From positions 1 to 64,000 of the forward strand of contig JABDFS010000004.1 of NCBI GenBank assembly GCA_013286425.1: DNA of 64,000 bases, in the 5' to 3' direction. Within the stretch, counting starts at the first letter, position 1; each line of letters starts with the position of its first letter. This stretch comes from Bacteroidota bacterium (lineage in GTDB: Bacteria; Bacteroidota; Bacteroidia; Chitinophagales; Chitinophagaceae). Under the pieces are notes generated by a model. It made no database searches and was not told where the DNA came from. It worked only from the letters and a program-made list of their open reading frames with translations. The position numbers and the translations under genes are program-made. Of this stretch, positions 56,677 to 64,000 are shown one piece after another.

Positions 56677-56822
56677 AAAGCGGGAAGTGAAAGGCCTCGA
56701 TGTTGCTTTGATGAATAGTGATATGAATGTAAGTACCTGCCTGGCAGCAGGCAGACAAATGAGTGACACAAGAGACAATGCCACCAGTACAAAAGCTGGC
56801 CAACAAAAAAATTAAAAACATT

Positions 56823-57914
56823 ATGTCATTACAATCTTATAAAATTTTAGGAAGATCCGGACTCAGAGTCAGCCCTTTATGTTTGGGCTCAATGACCTTT
56901 GGTGAAGATTGGGGCTGGGGCGCCAGCGTTGATGAATCAACAAAAATGATCAACACCTACGTTGAGCGGGGTGGCAATTTTATTGATACGGCAAATATTT
57001 ATACCAACAATCATTCAGAAAAAATTATTGGTGATGTTATTGGCAGGAATTCATCATTAAGAACACAATTGGTAATTGCAACAAAGTTTGCGAACAATGC
57101 ATTTCCGGGCAATCCAAACACAGGTGGTACAGGAAATAAATCCTTACTGGCAAACCTTGAGCATTCATTAAGAAGATTGCAAACTGACCATATTGATCTG
57201 TACTGGATTCATTCATGGGATTTTTTAACGCCTGTTGAAGAAACCATGCGTTCATTAGATAATGCTGTGAAGAGTGGAAAAGTCCGTTATATCGGTGTCA
57301 GCGATGCGCCTGCATGGAAAGTAGCACAGGCCCAGACCATGGCCTGGCTTAAAGACTGGACGCCATTTATTGGTTTGCAAATTGAATATTCGTTATTACA
57401 AAGAACAGTGGAAGATGAATTAGTGCCTATGGCGTTGGAATCAGGTTTAGGCATTACACCCTGGGGGCCGTTAAAAGGCGGGTTGTTATCGGGAAAATAT
57501 AACCGCGCAAATAACGGTAAAGTAAGTGGTACAAGAATAGCAGCAAGAGGCGGAGATTTTTCATTAACAGGAAAGCAATTAAGCATTATTGATGAACTGG
57601 AGCGTATAGCACAATTGCATAACACAACACCGGCAGCCATTGCTTTATCATGGGTGAATAATAAGCCCGGTGTAACATCAACCATTATTGGTGTAAGAAG
57701 TGTAAAGCAACTGGAAGATAATATTGCTGCGGTTAAGGTGCATTTAACTACTGATGAAATGGCATTACTGGATAAGCTATCAACGCCGCCATTAAGTTTT
57801 TTAAATGAGTACAAAGATTTAATTCCAACGATGCAACATGGTGGTATCGAGATCAATGGATTTAAACCGGAAGCAGCACCGCAGCTTGCAAATATGCACC
57901 CGGGTAAATATTGA
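56823..57914 (+). CDS. Aldo/keto reductase
   Basis: A 363-residue NADPH-dependent (beta/alpha)8 oxidoreductase from the preferred ATG at 56823 (MSLQSYKILGRSGLRVSPL). The catalytic tetrad is complete: Asp55 and Tyr60 (FIDTANIY), Lys88 (ATKFA) and His130 (YWIHSWD). The C-terminal IIGVRSVKQLEDNIAA segment binds the cofactor. It is likely co-transcribed with the upstream SDR and the AraC regulator 20 bases downstream. Confidence 0.9.
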   Translation: MSLQSYKILGRSGLRVSPLCLGSMTFGEDWGWGASVDESTKMINTYVERGGNFIDTANIYTNNHSEKIIGDVIGRNSSLRTQLVIATKFANNAFPGNPNTGGTGNKSLLANLEHSLRRLQTDHIDLYWIHSWDFLTPVEETMRSLDNAVKSGKVRYIGVSDAPAWKVAQAQTMAWLKDWTPFIGLQIEYSLLQRTVEDELVPMALESGLGITPWGPLKGGLLSGKYNRANNGKVSGTRIAARGGDFSLTGKQLSIIDELERIAQLHNTTPAAIALSWVNNKPGVTSTIIGVRSVKQLEDNIAAVKVHLTTDEMALLDKLSTPPLSFLNEYKDLIPTMQHGGIEINGFKPEAAPQLANMHPGKY

Positions 57915-57934
57915 TTAAGCTTTAATTTTGACGC

Positions 57935-58753
57935 ATGATATCGCATACATCACAGCCTGTTGCGAAAGCCAGTATTTTTCTTACCTGCACAGAAGAAAAA
58001 TATTACAGCAATGAGTTGGTTGTTGATAAGAATACATTGATAAGAATGATATCAGGCGAAATGAAAATCATCCTGCCTGATATTACTTATGTTTTGGGTG
58101 CCGGTGATACCATTTTCTTTCCACGCAATGAGCTGGCCAAAGTGATGAAGTCATCCAAAGATGGAAGGCCCTATAAATCTGTTGCAATCTATTTTACAAC
58201 AGAAGCTGTACAACAATATTTTTTAAAGCATGATGCCAGGCCAAAGCATCATCAAAATAAAGCATCTATAAAAGTGTTGAATGAACACCCGTTGCTGGAA
58301 AGCTTATTCAATTCTTTGCTGCCTTATTTCAATTTAAAAAATGATTTGCCTTTGAGCATTGCGGATGGCAAAGTAGATGAAGCAATAACTATTCTTAAAA
58401 CTATTGATGAAGAGCTGTTTAACACGATCGGCAATTTTGAAGAACCGGGAAAAATGAATTTAGCTGAGTTCATGGAGAAGAATTTTATGTTTAATATGCC
58501 AATGGAAAAGTTTGGCTATTTAACCGGCAGAAGCTTAACAACTTTTAAGCGTGATTTTAAGAAAGCATTTAATACCACGCCTCAAAAATGGTTAACACAA
58601 AAACGTTTGGCACTGGCGTATCATCAAATAAACGATCTTAATAAAAAACCTGTTGATGTATATTATGAAGCAGGTTTTGAAAACTTATCCCACTTCTCTT
58701 TTGCATTTAAGAAACAGTTTGGATACAGTCCAAGCTTATTGCCTTTAAATTGA
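57935..58753 (+). CDS. AraC-family transcriptional regulator
   Basis: A 272-residue regulator with an N-terminal cupin-like effector domain (~15-150) and a C-terminal pair of helix-turn-helix motifs (FGYLTGRSLTTFKRDFKKAFNTTPQKWLTQKRL ... VYYEAGFENLSHFSFAFKKQFGYSP). It starts 20 bases after the aldo/keto reductase and probably controls the SDR-AKR pair. Related one-component regulators often respond to aldehydes or oxidants, but nothing here identifies the signal. Confidence 0.88.
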   Translation: MISHTSQPVAKASIFLTCTEEKYYSNELVVDKNTLIRMISGEMKIILPDITYVLGAGDTIFFPRNELAKVMKSSKDGRPYKSVAIYFTTEAVQQYFLKHDARPKHHQNKASIKVLNEHPLLESLFNSLLPYFNLKNDLPLSIADGKVDEAITILKTIDEELFNTIGNFEEPGKMNLAEFMEKNFMFNMPMEKFGYLTGRSLTTFKRDFKKAFNTTPQKWLTQKRLALAYHQINDLNKKPVDVYYEAGFENLSHFSFAFKKQFGYSPSLLPLN

Positions 58754-58779
58754 TTTTTATAAAAATGATTAAGGTAATG

Positions 58780-59092
58780 TTACCATCCATATTTCACAGA
58801 GATAAGGTTTTGTTCTTTCCCGTTAGTTTATACTTTATCAAAGCCTGTCCAGCCATTACCATTACGTGCGCTTATTTATAATTCGTTGCAGCAGCAAAAA
58901 CTCCCCGCCTATATATAAAAAAGGGTTACGCCATTGTTTCGCGGGAATTGACATTGCTCTACCATCAACAAAAGAAAAAAATATTACACTGTGTGCATAG
59001 GTTTTCGTATCCTGCAAGGCACAATCAGCCGGGCAGAAAGCATAGCGACCTATACTTACGGCAGCATGAATAATGCTGATAAATAAAGCCAT
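58780..59092 (-). pseudogene. Decayed paralogue of the DUF4440-like gene at 59678
   Basis: Minus-strand sequence here matches the gene at 59678-60118 in order and spacing, for example tttatcaaagcctgtccagccatta against tttcatcaaagcttgtccaacc, and the frame fragment YAFCPADCALQDTKTYAHSVIFFSFVDGRAMSIPA against YADCWHVQPYSVILISTVDGKAITIPA. The reading frame is broken into short pieces. It indicates an old tandem duplication later split by the hibernation factor gene. Confidence 0.7.
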
Positions 59093-59190
59093 TTTAAGAT
59101 GCTTATCAATATAAAGGATAAACCACGTTAAACTTTTTCAACTACAACATAGCGGCATAATTATGGTTTTATATTTTTAAAATAAAAGAT

Positions 59191-59571
59191 ATGGATACAA
59201 TCATTCAGCATCTCGGTTTTGAAACAAGTGAAACACTTGATCAATTTATTCGTGAGAAAGTAAATACATTAAAAAGTGATAAGATCGTTCGTGCCAATGT
59301 GGCCCTGTATTTAGCATCGGAAGGTAACCCTGAAAACCAGGTTTGCGAAATAAGGCTTGAAGTTCCGGGCAATGACCTGTTTGTTAAAAAAGGCGCTGTA
59401 CATTTTGAAACAGCTGTTACAGAATGTGTGGATATTTTGCAAAACAAATTGAAGAAGCAACATGATAAGAATATTGATCACCGTCATGCAAATGAAGATA
59501 TGATCCAGGACGAATTAATTGCAGGCGAAGATGATGAAGAAGAAACAGAGCTGGAAGATGTGGTAAAATAA
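59191..59571 (+). CDS. hpf: Ribosome hibernation promoting factor / RaiA-like protein
   Basis: A 126-residue protein with the HPF/YfiA fold pattern: TSETLDQFIREKVNTL helix, alternating strands (ANVALYLASEGN, QVCEIRLEVPGNDLFVKKGAVHFETAVTECVDIL) and a basic helix (QNKLKKQHDK). An acidic tail (~105-126) follows. It binds the 30S decoding region and protects idle ribosomes in stationary phase. It is a single-gene unit with its own terminator. Confidence 0.85.
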   Translation: MDTIIQHLGFETSETLDQFIREKVNTLKSDKIVRANVALYLASEGNPENQVCEIRLEVPGNDLFVKKGAVHFETAVTECVDILQNKLKKQHDKNIDHRHANEDMIQDELIAGEDDEEETELEDVVK

Positions 59572-59591
59572 TTGAGAGGATTGAGCTTTGC

Positions 59592-59623
59592 AAAACCGCC
59601 GGATCATTTGTCTGACGGTTTTT
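59592..59623 (+). terminator. Terminator of the hibernation factor gene
   Basis: aaaaccgccgga and tctgacggttttt form an imperfect stem closed by 7 perfect base pairs, followed by T's, 20 bases after the stop codon. Confidence 0.75.
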
Positions 59624-59677
59624 GTTTTAGGTAATGATGAATACTCGATACACTAACAATCTAATCTAATGATCAAA

Positions 59678-60118
59678 TTATGGTTGCTTATAGAAATGCA
59701 TTGATGCAGCAACCAACTTCCATTCGCCGTTAATTTTTTCAACCATCCACACTTCATAAGAATAAGTTTTTGTTCCGTCTTTAGCGGTTGATATTTCATC
59801 AAAGCTTGTCCAACCATTATCGCTGTGTATGCTCATCCTGTAGTTTGATACTGTAACATAACCACCGTGGCCCATCGCTGAAGAAGATTTACCCAGTGCC
59901 TCCGCAGGTATTGTTATTGCTTTTCCATCAACAGTTGAAATAAGTATAACACTGTATGGTTGCACATGCCAGCAATCGGCATATGCTTTTGCATCACCTG
60001 ATCTGAAGGTAGTGGCTGCTTTGTCCAAAAGGTTTACAATGGCTATAGAATCATTGTTGGTTTGGCTATGAGCAAATGTGTATGTTAGAAACAGGCAAAG
60101 TGTTAGTGTAAACTTCAT
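59678..60118 (-). CDS. Secreted SnoaL/DUF4440-like (NTF2-fold) protein
   Basis: A 146-residue exported protein: signal peptide 1-19 (ending AHSQ), then a cone-shaped NTF2-like domain (IVNLLDKAATTFRSGDAKAYADCWHVQPYSVILIS...YSYEVWMVEKINGEWKLVAASMHFYK). Family members include small enzymes and binding proteins, so no activity can be named. A broken duplicate lies at 58780-59092. Confidence 0.78.
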   Translation of the reverse strand: MKFTLTLCLFLTYTFAHSQTNNDSIAIVNLLDKAATTFRSGDAKAYADCWHVQPYSVILISTVDGKAITIPAEALGKSSSAMGHGGYVTVSNYRMSIHSDNGWTSFDEISTAKDGTKTYSYEVWMVEKINGEWKLVAASMHFYKQP

Positions 60119-60333
60119 GTTGGTTTTGTTTTGATTGAAGATATGTAATGTAAACCGTTGTACGATTAATCATCTTTTTACGATCACTGATATGTGTGAC
60201 CTGGCAGCTTACAGGGCAAACGTCAGCGCAGGTTGTAGAAGACAATGTGGTTTAGTTTCAACCCGGAACATTCAAAACTTGCCTTACCTGTTCATTTGCC
60301 ATGGGTATGCCTGCCTTTACCACGGGAATTAAT

Positions 60334-60377
60334 TAGCTATAAGTTAGTTATAACTTAGCTATATGTTGGCTATAAGT
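60334..60377. repeat. 11-bp tandem repeat array (4 units)
   Basis: Head-to-tail units tagctataagt, tagttataact, tagctatatgt and tggctataagt. It shares period and the ctataag word with the array at 55385. It lies in the ~570-base gap between the DUF4440-like gene and the TPR regulator; no gene is seen in the rest of that gap. Confidence 0.85.
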
Positions 60378-60686
60378 AAGCTTTAGAGGATAGGATATTC
60401 AAAGTCTTTTCTCAAAAAAGCCAGATAAGATAAATTCGCTTCTTTTAAACCTGCTTTGCTTAATTTAAGAAATTTATTTTAGTTACAAAGGCACAAGTAT
60501 TACCAGCTCACAAGCTATGCTACCAAACCTGCACCGGCATATCTTTGATATACCTGCCCCATCAGCCTTTCGTAACAGCACAAAGCAATAATTTTTCTCC
60601 CAAAAATAAATGCCGGATATTCGTTTGTACTTTTTTATTAAAACCTGATAGTTATTAAAAAGAGTACAATACTCCAAATTGCCATC

Positions 60687-62463
60687 ATGATACTGAGTAC
60701 CGGAATGGGTATTTATGCCCAACCTGATGCCGGCCACCAACCATCTGTAAACAAGCCTGTAAACTATCAATATGTATTTACCACTCCTTTTCCCAAACAA
60801 TACCAGGTAGCAGATTCGGTTTTTTTTTGAACTCGCAAAAACAGACACTGCAATTGCTACCCGGGCCATTGATGAAATGCATTCCGTTGCAATGCAGAGC
60901 GGCGATGAGCAGACGCAGCTCAATTTTGCACGATCGCTCATCAGGTACAGGTATATGAGGTATTACTATTCACAGGACAGCGTTGCCATTAAGAAGCTTA
61001 TCAGTGATGCGGAAACGCTGCTGAAATCAGTTGATGAAAAAAGATACCCCGTTATTGCCGCACTTATTCACACAACGCTGGGAAACACGCTTAATTATAA
61101 AACGTACAGATACAATGATGCATTTGCGCATTACCTGAAAGCGTACAACCTGTATAAAAACATACCTGTAGAACAATATCCTGACAGGCAATATTCACAA
61201 TATTCCATAGCCCTGGCGTATTACCAGTTTGGCGATTATGAAAATGCTTTGAAGCTCGGGAAGGAAATAAACAGCCTGTATACCGAAAAAAATCACACCA
61301 CTGTTTTTATTGTGGATTTAATTGGTATGTGTTACCTCAGAATGGAAAATTTTACCGATGCGATTCCCTATTTCCAATGGATACTCGATAACTATCAAAA
61401 ATGCGAAGTTTCTGCTTCGTGGGAAGGTATTGCCCTGGGTAATATCGGGAATGCCCTGTATTTACAAGGGAGAAGTGATGAAGCTATTAATTATCTCAAA
61501 AGGGCGGTAACGATAACCATGAAAGGCAACGTTCCTGATAATGCGGCAAATTTTGCAGCATTGCTTTCGTCGATATATATGAGGCAAAAAAACATGCCGG
61601 CGGCAAAACTGTATGTGAAAATTGCCTTGGACGAGGCATACAAATCGAATGATGTTTCAAATTACCAGGTTGTATATACTGCACTGGCATCTTATTATAA
61701 AGAAACGGGAAATGCACAAAAAGCGTTGCATTACCAGGATTCTGCCATTGTTTATAAAGACAGCCTGCAGAAAATGAATGATGTGCGTTTAAAGTACCGG
61801 GGTGAAATGGCAGTTGAAAGAGAGCGGTTGATACACCAGCAACAGGTTTTTGAAGCCGAGAGCTCAAGGAATATACTAATAAGGAACACCTCCATTTTAT
61901 TTGCAGCATTAATAATATTAATTATTTTATTGGTTTTTAACAGCAGGAGGTCAAAATTTAAATACGAAAAGCAGAAAATGCTTATTCAGCAGCAACTGGC
62001 AGAATCTGAATTGAATATTGCAAGGGAACAACTGAATAGTTTTACAAAATCTATCATAGAAAAAAATGAGCTGATAGATAAGGCCAATGCCGAAATTCTG
62101 CGGATTACAAATGATTTTTATCAGCTACAAAACAAACAGGAGGCAACAGGAGTTGCAGATAATGGGAAACTAAAACACTTGTATGAATCTGTTATATTAA
62201 CAGACCTTGACTGGGACAACTTTACTTCATTATTTGACAAAGTGTATCCTGAATTTTTTATCCGCCTCAAATACAAATTCCCCCAGTTATCCCTTTCAGA
62301 AAAAAAATTTATCGCCCTTTCCAAATTAAAACTGGATAACAAAGAAATGGCAGCTATGCTTGGTGTAGGCACCGATGCCATTCGGCAAAACCGTAGCCGG
62401 TTGAAAAAGAAGCTAAATTTTACCGAAGAAGTTTTCCTCGAAGAAATTATTGATCAAATCTAA
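60687..62463 (+). CDS. TPR transmembrane regulator with C-terminal helix-turn-helix, frameshifted in a T run
   Basis: After repair this is a Bacteroidota-type signalling protein: signal-like N-terminus (MILSTGMGIYAQ; an upstream ATT at 60654 would give a longer, more typical signal), six or so TPR repeats (to ~330), one transmembrane helix (ILIRNTSILFAALIILIILLVF), a coiled coil, and a LuxR-like DNA-binding domain (LSLSEKKFIALSKLKLDNKEMAAMLGVGTDAIRQNRSRLKKKLNF). A nine-T run at 60830-60838 puts the first ~48 codons out of frame; eight T's would join VADSVFF to ELAKTDTAIATRAIDEMH. The part downstream is open from 60877. It probably senses envelope or nutrient signals. Confidence 0.8.
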
Positions 62464-62694
62464 AATCCCTACTCTTATGAAATTGTTTTTGGTATCAGCC
62501 GAACCAAAGCTGGTATAAAAAATTTACACCCCTAAAGCTTTTATTACCCTATTATGCCTGCATTTTTAAAGGTGTCACATTTGTGTCACGGTAATAATTT
62601 GGTTCCTCTTTACTCATCATATTACATTTAATTCTTCTGCTGTAGGCTCATTTAATCATTAATAAATTAATTTATCAAAACTTAATTCGCTGAC

Positions 62695-64000
62695 ATGAAA
62701 GCTACAATTTCAAAAGCTATCAATTATTACATTTTTTTGATTATAGCAGTTGCTTGTCATTTTGCATTTCTTACAAAGACAATTGCACAGAACAAGTCTA
62801 TTGCTTTTAATATTTCATCCTATTTGAGCGCTATTACCAAACAACAGGCTTATTCACAATCTTATTCATCAAATACACCACACACCTTAACAGCCACCAC
62901 CACGTCTTTAGTCTCCAGCATGAATCCATCATCAATTGAACAGAATGTTACTTTTACTGCAACCGTAACTGGTCAGTCGCAAAGTATGCCACCTCCAACA
63001 GGATCTGTTGACTTTTTCGACCAGACTACAGGTATCGATCTTGGTATGATAAGTTTGGATAATGACGGCAATGCATCTGTCAGCATCGCTACACTAACAA
63101 TGGGTACACACCTCATCAATGCTGTTTATAGCGGAGATTCCAATTACGATGCCAGTATAGGACAGTTAGATAACCTTAATCAAGTTGTGACCGACTTTCC
63201 TACAAGAATTACTACTACTTCTGTGGGTTCTGATGCGATTGATAAAAGCATAGCCCTTGGACAGAATGTTACTTTTACTGCTACGGTAAGTTTTCCGTCA
63301 TATGTTGCCCCTTGGCCGACAGGATCTGTTGACTTTTTCGACCAGAGTACAGGTATCGACCTTGGCATGGCAAGTTTGGATAATCAAGAACATGCATCTA
63401 TTAATATTAGTACACTTGCGTTAGGTACGCATATCATCGCGGCTCATTATAGCGGGGATGCAAATTTTGATACCAGTACAGGATATTATAGTAATCCGGG
63501 GCTTGGCGTGTACCAGGCTACAGTTACATCTGTCGGCTCCGACCTCAATCCATCGATCTTTGGGCATAGTGTTACTTTTACTGCAACCGTAACTGTTCCA
63601 CCACCTGGTACAGGTACACCGACCGGGTCCGTTGACTTTTTTTGATCAAAGTACCGGTGGCGACCTTGGTGTGGTAAGTTTGGATAATGAAGGCCACGCA
63701 TCTGTTAGTATTGCTACCCTTACAGAAGGTACGCATATTATTGAGGCTCGTTATAGCGGGGATGCCAACTATATATTTACCACAGGATATTACGACAATC
63801 CGGGGCAGGTTGTAACAAAATTAGCCACCACTACATTTGTCAGCTCCAGCATGAACCCATCGCCCGTTGGGCAGAACGTTACTTTTACTGCTACCGTAAC
63901 TGCTCAGTCGCAAGATACACCCGGCCCAACGGGAATCGTTACCTTTTATGACATGAGCACAAGTACGTATGTTGGTAAAGTAAGTTTGGATAATAACGGT
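62695..64000 (+). CDS. Ig-like-repeat surface protein, partial and frameshifted
   Basis: A large secreted protein running off the window. Signal peptide 1-32 (ending TIAQ), then at least four ~95-residue bacterial Ig-like (Big_3-type) repeats with the pattern NVTFTATV...PTGSVDFFDQ-TGIDLG--SLDN-G-ASVSIATL--GTH-I-A-YSGD-N. The third repeat has a seven-T run at 63637-63643 that stops the frame at 63645; six T's restore DFFDQSTGGDLG and the frame then stays open to the edge. Earlier repeats use a C in this codon (ttt ttc gac), so only this copy has a long run. Adhesive or structural role likely. Confidence 0.82.

Noticed and set aside
57287-57946. A 219-codon minus-strand open frame
   Set aside because: It overlaps the aldo/keto reductase, which has a full catalytic tetrad; the antisense translation looks compositionally random.
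60483-60941. A 152-codon minus-strand open frame
   Set aside because: It overlaps the start of the TPR regulator, has no recognisable domain and is explained by the coding frame on the other strand after correcting the T run.

Overview
The window looks like a chromosome segment of a Bacteroidota bacterium, most likely family Chitinophagaceae. Two SusC/SusD pairs, a type 9 secretion C-terminal sorting domain, a SusC-like outer membrane receptor, a class I fructose-bisphosphate aldolase of the Bacteroidota type, a LytTR response regulator, and AT-rich intergenic DNA with weak ribosome binding sites all point that way. No rRNA, CRISPR array, prophage or plasmid functions were seen.

Layout. 1-6 kb: housekeeping genes on the minus strand (fabF cut by the window edge, an HtrA/Deg protease, smpB, accD, class I aldolase). 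6-12.3 kb: an outer membrane beta-barrel receptor, an IS110-family element and a type 9 secreted delta-60-repeat protein. 12.9-17.3 kb: a GH3/beta-lactamase fusion, a degenerate SDR, tRNA-Ser(GCT) with a duplicated 3' end nearby, and an AraC remnant. 17.5-50.4 kb: one large polysaccharide utilisation locus, almost all on the plus strand. 50.5-60.1 kb: GH20 hexosaminidase, a truncated LytTR regulator, an ABC exporter, an SDR/AKR/AraC redox cluster, a ribosome hibernation factor and a DUF4440-like protein next to its decayed paralogue. 60.6-64 kb: a TPR-HTH regulator and a large Ig-like-repeat surface protein, both carrying a frameshift in a T run.

The utilisation locus is the main system. It encodes SusC1-SusD1, GH172, a LacI regulator, GH97, a DUF6786-like lipoprotein, L-fucose/D-arabinose isomerase, a FucP-type symporter, a second GH172, SusC2-SusD2, a DNA-binding-domain-only LacI copy, GH116 with an inserted carbohydrate-binding-like module, a ribulokinase, a second GH116, an FKBP isomerase, a COG0523 GTPase, an aquaporin-type channel and an L-fucose-dehydrogenase-like SDR. 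FucI and FucP occur with an AraB-like ribulokinase, and no fuculokinase or fuculose-phosphate aldolase is present. This fits D-arabinose -> D-ribulose -> D-ribulose 5-phosphate better than L-fucose catabolism. GH172 and GH116 are the families known to contain exo-D-arabinofuranosidases. The best reading is therefore a D-arabinan (mycobacterial arabinogalactan/lipoarabinomannan type) utilisation locus, although that substrate is inferred.

Seven near-identical 16-bp LacI-type operator sites (tgcttaaacgattaaa, one with a first-base change) sit three upstream of each SusC gene and one directly before the DUF6786-like gene, so they probably define the regulon of the local LacI protein. The two halves of the locus share the triple operator, promoter/leader, SusC N-terminus, thioredoxin-like remnant and lacI start, which shows an old module duplication.

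Three genes (accD, the TPR regulator, the Ig-like protein) each carry one extra base in a homopolymer. Assembly error is the simplest explanation, but each is listed so it can be checked.
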